DNA of 64,000 bases from Siphlonurus alternatus (Eukaryota; Arthropoda; Insecta; Ephemeroptera; Siphlonuridae), in contig OX463783.1 of NCBI GenBank assembly GCA_949825025.1, forward strand, positions 16,279,628 through 16,343,627, written 5' to 3'. Position 1 is the stretch's first letter. The number at the start of each line of letters is the position of its first letter. The position numbers and the translations under genes are program-made. This document shows, one piece after another, positions 1-13,322 of this stretch. The notes below the pieces were generated by a model that worked only from the letters and a program-made list of their open reading frames with translations, searched no databases and was not told where the DNA came from.

Positions 1-2900
1 ACACAAACTTTGATTCTGCTAAATCTGCAATTCCAATAGACATGCAAAGATTTGAGATGCACATTTGAAATTTCGGGAAAACAGATCACTCACTCGCCAT
101 TTTTTTTTCTTGAAATGTATTTTATGTCTCTATAGATTGCGTAATAATACTAATAGTGCTTATCTCAATAAGTCAGGTAGAGTTACAAGTTCATGCTTTT
201 ATGAAGTATAGATATTTCGTCTATTTCGTTCTTCTTATATTTTTCTTTTTATTAATTGAGGAAAATCGTAGCTAACTAATAAATTCATCAAATTGTGAGA
301 TTGTGAAAATTTATGTATACACAGCAGGCAGGTGATTGTGTCATATTTATTGTGTGACCAGAAGTAAAAGTTTTGATTCATTGTGTGTGTAAAGATATCA
401 TATTTTACTGTCGTATCTTCTAATGTTTATGTATTATGAATAATATTTATTATATAAATAATATAGTATGATGTCTACAGTATATAAATATATATAGAAC
501 AACGTCACTCTTAACTGAATAACTTAATAATTGTAACTCTAGATACTTAAAAGATAAGAAAGGTAAGTTAGACATAACATTAAAACATAATATATAAAAA
601 ATAATTAGAAATTAATATGCATTTAATTTGTTGTAAATATTAAGATTCAGATTTTTATTAAGTTTTGTGTCATGCAAATATTTAGAGCAAGCCAATACAC
701 AATAATTCACAATTATAATTACATAATAAATACACAATTAATCAGTAAATTAATATATAACTAAATACAGTACAATCATGTTTGTACATATCGTAGTAGT
801 TTTTTTCATTTAAAATCCATGTAAGGATATTTTGAACTGTTTAGAGACTTTTTTTTTTAATTCATGTAGTTTATTACAGAGGAGTAAGGCACTTTTTTTA
901 TGGACTCATGTTAGCAAGAGAGAGACTAGCTCTTTTTGAATGAATATCTTTTGCTCTCATTCTTATATATTATGAGTAGCATACTTTATGATATACTATT
1001 GGGTGTAAACTGTGAAGAACTGCATTTTTTCTTGGAATTAACCAAACTAATAAATACATAATTTATTATTTTTTATACATAATGATCAAGTATCAGAAAA
1101 CAGAGAAAAATTCCATGCAGTCTTTAGTAAAATATATTTCATATACACTACGCGTTAACATAGCTGCGAAGTTTTCTGCATGACGCGGATCAGCTGAATT
1201 CATCAAATAAGAATAACATTAGGAGGCGAATACACTGATGTATAGTATATTCAACACAGTATGATGATGTAAAGGTTCAGATACTATATGCAGAGATATC
1301 ATGCAGTGTTTTAATTCACACTAAATTTTTAGATGCTGAATGGATTTCAGTATATTTTGTACTGAAAAAAGAGAGTCAATAAAAGTATATACAAAAATTG
1401 TATTTGTTTTTACTCTTTTTGTCAGTGCAAATTTCATACTCAATACTTCATATTCAATTACTTACAATTCAATTTTCTTCTACTATAAAAGCTGCGAAAG
1501 CTTGGTTACGATGTTCTTCCACTTCACTTCCCCCCCCCCCCAATTCGTTCCTCCGTCTCCGTTCTTATTTCCTCTTCTACCTACACTTATTTTTTTATAT
1601 TTTTTTCCAGAATTGCTACGTCAATAATATCTCTTTTTCCGGCATCTCGATGTCATTTGGTATGCAATTATACAAAAATCAATAAATACTTTACATTACA
1701 AAAACATGGAGCTATGAAAGAGAGACTATAAGCTTATGAATAAAAATAATTATTTGTAAATAAATTAGAATTTTTATTTTAATTAATTTCATACATTCAA
1801 TGTACACTTTGTGCCTTGAAAATTGTTCTTTACTGACCGAATATAATATACATATCAATGCGTGTATCATCTGAGGAACTTTTCAAATACAAGAACTGTA
1901 TTTATCTCACTGAACTGTATATCTACATTTATCTACATTTACAGTATTATATTTTAGTTATCTTAAAGACTTAATTTATTAATTAAACGTAAGTTTTGAA
2001 GTTAATTTTTTATTAGCTTGGAACAATATATTTTAAATTTCATTCAACATTAGAAAGGGATATAAAAATATGCTAACAAGTGATGTAATTCGATAATATT
2101 TTACATCAGTAATTTATTCATTATCGTATATAAAAACTTCATTGTTGTGAAAGTTAACACACTTGCATAGATCTAATATTTTGCATGGGACATTTTAAAA
2201 TATGGTGACTGTACTTTGAAAGTTATAAAAATATTATGGATGCTAGTTATTCTATCCATGGACCAGGTTTCTTACTAATCGCAGTTAGTATATCAATCTC
2301 TAAATGTCCATGGTTACATAGCTAGAAACCTGGATCGTGAATCTAGCCTTTTAAATCTGGCTGCAATGCACCCAATGTTTGAATTTTTAAAATTTATATT
2401 ACAATACACTATATAGCTGATATTGAGAAAAAAAAAATTAAAAATACCTAAAGAATCTGTCATCACATTTATCAAATAAGCTGAATTAAATTTAGTTTTT
2501 TAATTTGATATAATATCTAACTAACATTTAAAGTGTATTAATTTATATTACAATTAATAAAGAATTAATTAACCCTACTTAATTACATTATTATGTTCCC
2601 AATTTATAATGGTTAAAGAAATGTTAGTAAATTGCATCTTAGATGTATGCAAAAATGAGCTATTATCCTGTTAAAATATATTCAAACATATATAACAAGA
2701 TTAATATAAAAAATATTAAATTTTTTAGCATGATTGATTTGTTACATTTTTATCGTATCAAAATTCAAATAGTAAAAAAAAAAATATAATATAAAAAACC
2801 ACAGAGGTAGGGAGAGTAAAAAAGAAAGAAAGAAAAAGAAAGATGAGATGATATACAGTGTTGCCAAATGTATTAAAAGTGTTTTTTGTTAGTTACCTTT
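1..2900. other. AT-rich stretch, no gene seen
   Basis: No ORF with recognisable coding character and no convincing splice-bounded exon was found on either strand. There is a short C-run in a pyrimidine-rich patch near 1,530-1,580. A weak imperfect inverted pair (ACCAGGTTTCT and AGAAACCTGG) lies near 2,264-2,335. Confidence 0.5.
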
Positions 2901-2925
2901 TTTTTACCTGTAGTGAATTTTCAAC

Positions 2926-2995
2926 ATGGCATCCTACTACGATCCAGGTAACTATGGCAACACTGTAAATAGTGCAGGAGTTATTGACTGGCAAG
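2926..2995 (+). CDS. first coding exon of an unidentified plus-strand gene
   Basis: I do not recognise the protein. The exon encodes 23 residues beginning MASYYDPGNYG and ending VIDWQ, then one base of the next codon (phase 1). The start is supported by a good context (caacATGG) and by an in-frame TGA a few codons upstream. That TGA sits immediately after a strong acceptor-like sequence (T-rich tract then cctgtag at 2,907-2,913), so the coding exon may follow a non-coding first exon. The donor is CAAG|GTAAGA. A long GA repeat begins 10 bp inside the intron. No in-phase downstream exon could be identified, so the gene's extent is unknown. It would run toward, and perhaps overlap, the minus-strand gene whose exons lie at 13.3 and 25.3 kb. 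Confidence 0.45.
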
Positions 2996-3002
2996 GTAAG
3001 AG

Positions 3003-3005
<3 letters not shown>

Positions 3006-3087
<82 letters not shown>
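3006..3087. repeat. (GA)n microsatellite
   Basis: About 80 bp of uninterrupted GA dinucleotides begin about 10 bp after the GTAAGA donor of the preceding exon. The Ser/Leu and Arg/Glu reading frames through it are repeat artefacts. Confidence 0.95.
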
Positions 3088-3088
<1 letters not shown>

Positions 3089-3089
3089 A

Positions 3090-4340
3090 CCAGGTAAAAC
3101 AAGAAAACGAAGTAGAAAAGAGAGGAAGAGAGAGAGGAGACGATATCTTTCCTTTCGTTGATTTAAGCTTTGTATAAAATCAAAGTATCCCCTCAAGGCA
3201 TATACTGTGAATATAACGCAAGCGCACAATCAACCCTATAAAGGGTTGAGATAAAAATATTATTTATTCTTTAAATATATGCATAGTGGTTTGGTTTAAT
3301 TAAGTAAACTATGTGCATGAAAATATTAAAGTAGACAAAGTAAATAAATGTAATTTTTACATGAAACGTATTTTTTTATTTTCATTTTTAAATAATTTAT
3401 CTTTACACAGAGTTTTATCGTTATTAAATACAATATTTGACTTGGTGAAGAAAAAAAAAAATGGTGTACATTTTCAGATTATAAATTATGAATAAAAAAA
3501 AGTTTTGTACAAAATATTTAATTAATTCTGGTTTTAGAATATAAATAAATAAATCTGTTAAAATTATTGATTTAAGTACAATTTTTATTGTTATAAGGTA
3601 AATAATTATTTTGATATACACAGATTTTACATGCAGAACTTAAACAGTACACGAGAGTGATTTTATCAGCACTTGTTTGTATGATACATTTCCACCTCAA
3701 ATTAAAGATCAAACAAATATATTTTTTTATTCAATAAGGTTTTAAAATTATTAATTGCACACAGAGAAAAATAAATAAAAAAATAGGCTATATACTTAGT
3801 ATATTATGTAAAATAAAAATTATTTTACTTGCATAATGTACTGTATAATAATTATATAGGTACAATTTTTACATATATCCTCAGTTAAAAATGAACATGT
3901 ATATATGCCATTACTATCAATAGTAGCTGAAAGGCTAAAAGTACAAGCTTTTTTATTTTTTTTTTTTTAGTTTTAGAATGTGAATTTTCAGAGTAAATAA
4001 GGCACAATTCTTCAACATGATGTGACTATAACACATAGAAGAATCTTAATCCATACTATATAGAGTGAAAAGGGTGCATATTCACTGGTATTGAAACAGA
4101 TATTCAACCATACAAGCACAAGAAATATGATTTAATGTAAATTTATTTGTTTCTATAAATATGATTTCACTTGAGTCTTGTACACACTTCTACGATAATA
4201 TTATGTAAAATTAGGTGTTTATTCTTAGCCATCAAGTATTTAAGCATGAAATACTTATAAACAATTAATAAGTTCAAAGTTTTATCCATGCCATCTCGCC
4301 TTAAGGTTAGGCAACTTGTTCAGCATGGAAACTAAATCTC
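3090..4340. other. AT-rich, no gene seen
   Basis: Nothing with coding character. Near 4,286-4,325 lies a motif (…aaggttaggcaacttgttcagcatgg) that recurs in variant form near 7,645-7,680 and 26,707-26,745, so it is an uncharacterised dispersed repeat fragment. Confidence 0.45.
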
Positions 4341-4650
4341 AATAAAGGCTTCAAGTTAGTGCGCCTCGCGATGCTCATTTGTGTCGCTAAGGTTCATTTT
4401 ACACTTGAAAATGAAGCAAAGTGTTTTATTTAACTTTTCTCGGTTATAAATGTCATAAAAAATTAAAGTCTTGCCTTATCCACTGTATTTTTCAGTTTGG
4501 ACCAATAAATTCCGTAAAGGAATTTTCCCTTAAAAAATATTCTTCTATAGTGAAAAAACGAATTCACGTTTTTTGTTTTGTTTTTTTTTATATAGTTTTA
4601 GATAGGACGGTGGTAACACCGAAAAATCAGCTGACTTGAAGCCTCTATTT
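4341..4650. mobile_element. MITE family 'AGGCTTCAA', copy 1
   Basis: A roughly 310-bp non-coding element bounded by inverted AATAAAGGCTTCAAGT and acttgaagcctctatt. A second copy lies in opposite orientation at about 20,455-20,761. It shares internal blocks such as gatgctcatttgtgtcgct, the TTTTTCA-TTTGGACC segment and a TTTCGGTGTT block near one end. Family assignment is open because no target-site duplication is clear. Confidence 0.7.
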
Positions 4651-7007
4651 AAAACAAGAAGCTATCTCCCACAATAAAGCGAATAGACACAATTAAAGTA
4701 TAAAATGGAGACTAGGACCCACTTTTCACTAAATGTCAGTTTCTCATTTTGTTGTCATATATATAAATAACAATCTTCTAACTGAATGGCGTTTAGGCTG
4801 TTTCAATCTGAAGGGTCTCAACTACTTTTAGGTCATATAATTACGTAACAAAATAATAACGTAAACTATTTCAAATCCATACTGTATATTTTACTTTCAA
4901 AGTTATAACATTTTTATGTATAAATACACACGTATATCATAACTAATGTCATCTAAACATATATTCTCCATTACCATGACTATACTACACAATAATTCTA
5001 TTACTTTATAATCAATATTGCAGTACAACATGCTAACTATTATTATTAGAGGCTCTCTTTTCTCTGCTATTATAATTATTAGTGTTAGTACCATGTGTAA
5101 TAATATATCTAAAAATAAAAATTTATTATTCTTTATTCATATATAATATAACATACATGCATCAAAATTATTTACTAGTAATTCAATATAATATATTATG
5201 GTTGTATTTATTATAAAAGTTATGCTGGCTTTTCATCTTTAATTTTTGCATAATGCATGAGAGAAAATGTAGGTTAATTGGCTGTTACATTTGCTGCAAA
5301 TTGAAAAAGATAAAAAAATCTTTTTTATGTTTACTATTATTGATTTTCTTATATACTATTACCAGTACTTTGACGTAAAATATGTTAAAAAATAAGCTAA
5401 AAATTGCATAGAAAATAATGTTAAGATACATTTTTTTACAAACATATTCATTGAAAACTTTTACTCGTGCCTAACTTAGAAGGAATAGTCACAAGTGGAA
5501 AGCTTTTCTATGGAAGCATGATTTTTTTCGTTCCTTTGTTTCAAACTTGAAATATACCTAAATATAGAATTTAAACCATTGTATTTTCTGACATACTAGC
5601 TAAAACTAAAATTTATTTACTCCAAATTGTATTTAAAATTAAAGATTGTGACAACAATTTTTTTTAGGTAAAATCCTAACAAAATGAGAAAAATAAAATT
5701 TTTGTTAATATTTCTATCCTAATATGGTAACATTTTATAACTATATAAGGTCACTAAGGTGTCTCATTAAAAAAACACCATTATTCATGATTTTTGGTCC
5801 ATATTTTTAGTTGTGTACTATAATATGAGGTAAAAGCACTCTCCGTAAAAACAATAACAAATATTTAACTCTGTTGAATTAAATAAGACCACAATAACAA
5901 AAACATGTTTTAACGACTTTCACATTTTTTTAACTTCCCAAAGGTGCTATAACTCTGACCAAAAAAAAATGTGTACTTTTTTTTTCTCCCCCAAAAACTC
6001 TCCCCCATCTTACGTCTCATGGGGTTTAATCCATTATATTCCTCTACTATTTATAACCCCTCAAAAGAGTTACCAAAGTATTTTTTTACAAAAACAGCTT
6101 TGCACAATTTATTTTAAACTACCTAGATAAGAGTTAGTAGGCTAATAAAAGCAGTTTTACTTTTTTTTGTAATGTAAATCGCTTGCAATCTAGAAGTCGG
6201 TGTGAACTACTTTTATTTTTAGCTTTAAAATAAAGGTAGAATAATAACTTAAAATTTATGATATGTTAATATTATACAACTTATTTTAGTCTTGAAAATA
6301 TAAAATTAGTTAAAAAAATAAAATTCAACTAGAAAAATAGCTACACACGGTTCTTGTTTTCGAGTTGGGATAAAACTGTGTTTACTGAAGACAAAATTGG
6401 TTATATTCTTGGTTCTCTCCTTCATAAAAAAAAAAAAACACTTTTATAAAGAAAAAAATTAAAATATTTACTCAAAATTTACATAACCTTATGGCTTATG
6501 GCAACATGCCAACGAGAGCAAAATATATGGATTTTCATTTCCCATAAGATAACATGCAAATAAAGCAACTGGCCGGAATGATTAGGTTTTTGTCTGAAAA
6601 TAACAAACGTTGTGAACACTGGTTTGTTTATTTATATAGTTTATTATCATTGCGTGCGTCAGAGAAGACTGATTTTCATAAGAAATTGAACATGATTCAT
6701 GAGTATCTAGGTTTTTAAAACATGCTCTTTAAAACTTCTACTTTTTATAATAAAATTGTACAGCAACAACATGAAAAAAAATTTAATAGAGAAAACAAAA
6801 ATACTAACAGAATGTATTAATTTTCATTTCTATAAAATTATTTATGCTGGAAAGGTTTAAGGTCCACTCTCATACAACGAAGAGAGGGTAAAAGGGAGAC
6901 GAGAAAGAAAAGTTTTTTACATCCACAATCAAGTTGTATCCATCCCAGAATTTTGTTTCAATTAAAAATGAGGAAACGTGGAAACCTAAGTCAATATTGA
7001 CTATTGT
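4651..7007. other. AT-rich, no gene seen
   Basis: Long T- and A-runs and a CT-rich patch near 5,980-6,060. No supported exon or structured element was seen. Confidence 0.45.
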
Positions 7008-7124
7008 CGTCTCGGCTTATCTTTGGTTTGACGTCACGTGACTCTCTCATAACTCTCATTTTAATATTGTATTGGAGGACAAGGAAAAAGCTTAGTGACT
7101 TCAAACCAAAGATAAAGCGAGATG
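7008..7124. mobile_element. short MITE-like palindrome with a CRE/E-box core
   Basis: Inverted ends of about 20 bp (CTCGGCTTATCTTTGGTTTG and its near complement ending CAAACCAAAGATAAAGCGAG) flank a ~75-bp middle containing TGACGTCACGTGAC. This looks like a small non-autonomous DNA element. No target duplication is certain. Confidence 0.6.
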
Positions 7125-7250
7125 ATTATATAAACCAGTATTTTATAACTTTCGTTTCCATACATTTTAATATTCTAATTATATGAACCATATTAAAGAC
7201 ATTCCTAGCTTTTTCTATTGTTGTATCAAATCTATTCTATTCCATATGCA

Positions 7251-7416
7251 CAGGCGCGGATCCAGAAACAAAATCAGGGGGGGGGGGGGGGGCTGCCTCC
7301 ATAAGGCCAATGTTAAAAAAAATTGGGAGTGGGGGAAATGCCTATATTGCCCATGTTAAATCCAAAATTTCGGGGAGGGGGGCTGCAGCCCCCCTTCACC
7401 CCTGGATCCGCGCCTG
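7251..7416. mobile_element. 166-bp hAT-type MITE with 8-bp TSD
   Basis: The ends are inverted CAGGCGCGGATCCAG and CTGGATCCGCGCCTG. They are flanked by a perfect 8-bp direct repeat CATATGCA at 7,243-7,250 and 7,417-7,424. An 8-bp duplication and a CAG-type terminus are hAT-superfamily hallmarks. The interior carries a poly-G run and a second G-rich block, and there is no coding capacity. Confidence 0.88.
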
Positions 7417-7424
7417 CATATGCA

Positions 7425-10400
7425 TGATAGATTGTCTGGAGGTCTGGACTTTCAATTTAAAGTCCCGTAAACTATTTCTATAGATTCATTAAACAAGCTA
7501 ATATCAATAATTAACCATTTAATGTGTCCTATAACCTCTCTTATGGTATCTATTTTTAATGGGGATGTTTAAATTATTAATCCCTGAAGAAGAATTATCT
7601 GTAACTTTCCCAAAGACTAAAAGTTTTACCACGAAAATGCTAAACGCCCGTAAGGTAGGCAACTATTTTAACATCAGTGTGTTGCTGGTTGCATAAATAA
7701 TACAACAGCAGGCGCGCGCATTTTTCCAGCCCAGATGTTGTTCACATTCTTTCTTCAAAAACCTTTTATATTATATAATATATTATATTGTATTTTTTTT
7801 TACATTTTTATTAAACAACACATCATGTTCATCAAGTAAATATAATTTTAGCTTTATTTACACTATTTATCAAATATTTCAAAATATCATAGTTAAGTTT
7901 GCTTGCAAATCAGCATCTTGCATTTCTCATTTCCTTTTGAATCTGTTATATATTTATAATTAAAAAATATTAATTCAAAAGTATCAAAAGGGCATATGTA
8001 CAGCCAAATCAACTGTTCTTTATCTTATTTTTACCTTTATGGGTTTGCTTAAATTAATTTCCACGAGTAAATTTATACATCACAATCTCTTAAATTTATA
8101 CATGGCATGCAAATGTGGATACAAAAATATTGTGATAATTATAAGGTGTACTTTCTGCAATTTAAATTATATACTTGGTGTATTGCATGCAAAAAGAATT
8201 ATGTAATATGATAAAATAATAAAAAAAGTTTAAATTTAATTTCGGTTGAAGTTTAAAAAAAAAAAAAAACATATAAGTTTCAAATTATATTGAAAATGCA
8301 ATTAATTATAACTAAAATATAGTATTGAAAAGTTAAATAAAGTTAAATAAACTAAAAATACATATGTATTATAATTATATTCTTTTAATATACTCTATAA
8401 TATCATGCTATAAGTTATTTTCATTGACAAACTTCACATTAATTTAAGTCTCAATTTTTTTTTTAAGTCTTCAAATAGTTCATATCATACATCATGACTT
8501 AACACAAATTTTGGTCGAAATTTTGATTTAAAAAGAAATGTGGTCTTAACGCTTTGTGTATCCCACTTATAAATTCATTTACTAATCATCACAAAATAAA
8601 TAATTTAAATAAAAAAGGTTAGTATCATTACTATCATTAAGAGCACGTTGTTTGTTCTAGTTGTATAGAACGATATCAGCTTTAACATTCTGTGCGTATT
8701 GAGCGCTAGTATCCTCATCCCCTCCCTTAAAAGTCTCACCCCTCTTTTCCCTTCTCTTGTGAGGAATCTCCTTCAACCATCCATCTTAACCTCCCACCCA
8801 CCCCTATTTTCTCCTCCCCTTTTATTCTCCCCTCCATTCTTCACCATAAATTTAATGACTGAAATCTAACATTAAAAATTTAATATTCTGCGTATAATTT
8901 TAATGCTATACAAAAAATATATTTTGTTCTCGATGGTATTTATTATTTGGTATATATTTCGTTTCTTAAATTTGTATTTTTTTATTGTAAAATTTTGAAA
9001 TTTACAACGCACTTCTAATATTGTTTCTTTATTATATATTTATATTTTTTTAACTCAAAAGATACAGTTTTATGTTACATTTAAAATTAATCAATTGTTA
9101 TATTTTCTTTTTAGATTTTATAATGAAATTTGATGTTTATTTTTGAAATGTTTGTTATGAAACTGAATCATTAAAAATGATCACAAAATATGTAAATATA
9201 TGTAGATAAAAGGAAATGAAATTTTATATAAGCAGTTATAAATACTATGGTATTTAAAATAAAAAGGAAATGTGCTATTTTGTCCCTCTCTTTTGTATAA
9301 TTTTGAGTACTCATGAATTGACCATTTTGATTAATAATACATATTATTAAATTGCAGCTTTCATGTTAATATATTATGTTATTAACTGTTAAAAATAATA
9401 ATCAATATTTTATTAATTTTATGTATAACATAATTATTTTTTGTAAATAATTTGATATTAAATATTAAAACCTTGCATTATAATACTTTCACATAATTAT
9501 TCACTTTCTTATCAGCTTCAACAAAACAACGTTCAAAATTAATCGTTGCATGCAAGCTATTAAAGTCGTCTTATAAATAGAGGCTTGCATAGCATGCAAG
9601 CTTACAATCCTTTAGTATATGCATTTTAACTTACAGTGTGGAGTGTTTTGAGGTCAAAATGTCACAGTCGTTGACATGTCCCAGATTATAATGATGTTTT
9701 GGTGATCATTATCTCTAAATAACATAAGAACAACTATATAGATATAAAATTTGCTTATGTTTTTTTTTTATTTGGATTTTTTTTTAAATGGATGTAAGCA
9801 CTGTAAAAAATTGCAAATGTTCATAAAATCTATATAGAAATGTAAAGTGCATTTTTTTAAGTTGCATTATATGTCAAGAGGTACAAAGAAAAAAGCATTA
9901 AAAGTGCATCAAAATATTTTAGGAGTTTACTATATTCACAAAGAACTTATGGCATTAATTTAAGCCTTTTCACTAAAATTTGATATCAAAGTCTTGTACT
10001 TATTCTGATACTAAAAATTTCTAGGCTAAAATATTTAAGTTATATATTTATGGCCCCTCCTTCCCCCCTCCTCACTGCCCCCCCCCCCCCCTACCCAAAT
10101 CCTCAATCAATTCAATCCTGTTATTATGTTTCATTTTTACCAAGTTCTAAATCGTAATATGTTATCATGCAATAACCACGTGCACATGTTACACATGTTC
10201 GCCTTTAAATTATTGTCAATCTTCCTGAATTAATCATAAGCCATTAAGAGAGCAATTAACAAAAAACAATTGAAGTATAATGTAAGATACAGAATTATTT
10301 TGTAACAGTGAATGCTACCAGAGTGGATAGTCTATATTTATATTGTCAAAAAATAAAAAAAAAGGCTCGTATACAATACGATTGAATTTATAATTCATAA

Positions 10401-10800
10401 TAAATACTTCGTGTTGTCAATTATAAAATGTGCAATAATATTTTATTACATTAACTTAGAACATTTAAATTACAGAAGATGAGTTATTAAATTTGTTATC
10501 TGTTTAAACAATTTATATAGAAAACTGACCCTTAAGAAGTATGAGTGATAATTTGCATTTCGAGAATTTATTGCCATTATATTTTTATTTGCATAAATAA
10601 ATGTATTAGAAATATATTGTACTTGAAGAAGAAAATTTTTAGTAAACTTGTTAAAGTTCTATTCTAATTTTCAAGAAATGACTTTTTCTTTGTTATATCT
10701 CAAATATATAATTATTTCCATAAAAAACTACTTTCTTAAAGTAATAAAATAAAATTCTGAAATCAAAGGAGAGTATAAAAGAGAGAAGGATCATAATTAA
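7425..10800. other. AT-rich, no gene seen
   Basis: A pronounced C/T-rich strand bias occurs at 8,695-8,850 and around 10,050-10,100. A short imperfect palindrome of GCATGCAAGC type lies at 9,545-9,605. No exon could be supported. Confidence 0.45.
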
Positions 10801-10814
10801 AAACTTCTTCTATT

Positions 10815-10960
10815 TCTCCACAAAGCGCACACGGATGGGTGGGCTCCCCATGTTTATTATGCTCCCGCTGCTAGCGCCACCAACATTGCACGCGCCGCTC
10901 AATTCCAGCAGGCACAATTCTCTCTCAAGTGTGACGTCATCACTGAATATTTTATCTTCA
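10815..10960. other. GC-richer island with a CRE motif
   Basis: About 140 bp of markedly higher GC and CpG content than the surroundings, including CGCACACGG, GCACGCGCCGCTC and the palindrome TGACGTCA. Reading frames stay open for about 45 codons on both strands, but neither resembles a known protein. It could be a promoter, a non-coding exon or an old repeat. Confidence 0.35.
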
Positions 10961-11175
10961 GTGTAATGTTATACAGTACAATGTTCACGTTTATTTTACA
11001 GACAAAAAAAAAAATGCATTCTTTTTTTTTTAAAAGCACTATGTTGTAATTAGTTTGTGTTTAGAAGAATAAATAAAATATTTTCATTAATTTTATAATA
11101 ATATGTTGGTTCATACATTTTTTTTTTAATTTTTACTTATTATTTCTTTTAAGCTTCTGTATTTTAAACCTACCG

Positions 11176-11523
11176 AATGGACAACATACATGATTTTTTT
11201 TATTGCAGAAATGAATAGAGGGTATCAAATTATGCTACTCTGAATTTTTCAGATTTTTTTGAAAACCATGCAAGAACTGTTTTTAAATAATTATTGAAAG
11301 TGCGGCCACGCCCCCTGGAGGCGTCAATAGGCATCTCGGTCCTACCCTTTTTATTAAGGATTCAGGGGTGCCAATTTAAATTACAGAACTTTCAATAATT
11401 ATTTAAAAATAGTTTCGGGTCTCAAAAAAATCTGATAAAATTCAGAGTAGCATTATTTGGTGCCCTTTATTCATTTCTGCAATAAAAATTTTTCATCATG
11501 TATAATGTATAATGTTGTCCATT
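11176..11523. mobile_element. long-palindrome MITE, copy 1 (ends AATGGACAACAT)
   Basis: A near-complete palindrome of about 348 bp. Both arms carry an ATTGCAGAAATGAATAGAGG block, a CAGATTTTTTTGA block and a TTCAATAATTATTTAAAA-type block. The centre is GC-richer (ccacgccccctggaggcgtc). A second copy forms the outer element at 58,005-58,782. It has no coding potential. Confidence 0.8.
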
Positions 11524-12940
11524 CTTCATGTAAATGTAGATATCTTTCATATGGCTTCAGACTCCTTGGACGACGGCGAACATTTCATGCAATTGTGAAA
11601 CATTACTCCTACTCTGTTTGTGGGAAGAGAGGTGCAATTCCTTGATAGAGTGATTTTTCACTTCAGGTGATTTTTTTTCCACTCTCAACCCAATAAGCTT
11701 GAAGCTTAGATAGAGGGTATGTCTGAAGAAACCGTGGAAAACCTCAGTTAGGACAGACACCTATACTTTTTATCAATGTCCAGACCAAAGTGATGTCTAA
11801 AGTCTGCAGTGGAGAAGCACACACAAGTGCCATTACATTGAGTAAAAAGCGAGATTAATTTATCTCAGAGATAAAGCAACGTATTTTTTTTATACTACTT
11901 GAAACGGTCACCACTCCAAGTTATATACTTTGGTGATCTAACTAGAACCGATCCACATATTGCACCAAGCTCTATCTATCTTCTTATTTCCCCAAAAGCT
12001 ACAATTTATCAATTGATTGGAGACATAGCGTCAGTAAATCAAAAGGAGGTATTTCTCCGACTTTTTCAATCTCAAATTGTATCTAACAGAGAATTATTGA
12101 TTTTTTTACAAATAAAACTCAAAAATACTTCTACAAATGTTCAAATATTTAATATTATTCAACTTAATGACTATAATATTAAATGTATGAAAGTATAGTT
12201 GTTATATATTTTGCTTTAGTTCAATAAAAAAATTGTATATTAAGATTAAAATAACTGTTTTATTCTTTATAAAAAAAAAACATGTTCTTATATATTCGCT
12301 GAAAAGATTTATCGGTTTCCGATATTGCAATATATATGCTCGCATGTAGAGATAAAAAAAAAGCTATAGAGAAGAGAAATCCAGTAAGCTGTTGGTTTAA
12401 TCTCATCACTAAAAGTTATTCCTTTCCTTAAACATGGCGTTATGTTAATGCGATAAAAGAAAAACTTCTGCCAGCACGAAGATCAGCATGTCATTGTCAA
12501 TGACTATATATCCACACCTGTGATCATGCATGCAACCATCCAAGCACGTTTAGCATTTGCAGCATATTTCTCTTTAAAGAATGCACCATAGACCATCATC
12601 GTGTCTTATGAACAGTTCATATATCATAAGTTTTAGAGGGTATATAACGGTTTCTCGGGATGGTAGCGCCATGCACTGTCATGAATACGTAACGCATAGC
12701 CGTTGGCAAAAACTCGTACACAGCGCCAATACAATGCGCCGCTTATTGTACACGACAGTCATGTAAGGATTCAACTTGCAAAATGTAGACAAATTTTTGC
12801 ATGGTTCTGACGTCACAGCATGTTTCATTTGATTTTAGAGGTGAGGCATCATTTTTATATTACATAATATTATAGTATATGTATTAATATACATATATTA
12901 ATATATGTATTAATACATATATTGGAATTGGATATGCATA
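11524..12940. other. no supported gene
   Basis: A 99-codon open frame at 11,899-12,198 (+) has no recognised similarity or splice support. The 12,480-12,775 segment is less AT-rich than its surroundings and unexplained. A short palindromic run of tat/ata repeats lies at 12,880-12,925. Confidence 0.4.
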
Positions 12941-13160
12941 AATGTATTTGGAATTGGACGAATAAAAATGATTTGATTTGATTTGAATAATATGAAAATA
13001 TTTTATTTTGTTTCCAACAGGTACCTTTATTAACAAGATCTTGAAGATCTTTATGTAAAATGTAGCGGCCGACAGGGTTACTATCCTGACTGGTACAATA
13101 TCATATAAATATTTAGTGGAATAAAAATAATAATAATTGAAGAACCTATATAATGGGTGT
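12941..13160 (+). mobile_element. retroelement 3' end(s), copy 1
   Basis: The sequence aataaaaatgatttgatttg with tandem TTTGA units at 12,960-12,987 resembles the short-repeat tail of a non-LTR element. It is followed at about 13,018-13,150 by a block shared with 23,828-23,945: both contain caggta.ctttatt, aagatc.tgaaga and a gctggtacaatat.at block ending in A-rich aataaaa. The paired copies identify an interspersed 3' end. The autonomous parent is not in the window. Confidence 0.55.
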
Positions 13161-13195
13161 TCTCTTCTATACAAGATATATATGGATTGTGATTG

Positions 13196-13239
13196 TCTGA
13201 CGTCACGCGATCCTCCCATAAGGTTTGTGACGTCAGAAA
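13196..13239. promoter_or_regulatory. inverted pair of CRE-like sites
   Basis: TCTGACGTCAC and GTGACGTCAGA form an 11-bp inverted repeat around a 22-bp spacer. TGACGTCA is the full CREB/ATF palindrome. It sits about 85 bp downstream, in gene sense, of the minus-strand exon at 13,323-13,441. It may equally be a MITE remnant, since several MITEs here carry the same motif. Confidence 0.4.
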
Positions 13240-13322
13240 GTCGTATCCCTGATGCACTCTACTCACATTTGCAATAGAAAACTATCCATTTAAACAAAGT
13301 ACAGATTGTAAGAAAGACTTAC

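Noticed and set aside
2904..2961. Minus-strand exon opposite the 2.9-kb exon
   Set aside because: AG and GT borders exist on that strand too, but the phase needed to join the 13.3-kb exon runs into a stop.
2893..3229. Ser/Leu and Arg/Glu repeat proteins around 3.0 kb
   Set aside because: These frames are translations of the GA microsatellite. Only the short exon before it has splice and start support.
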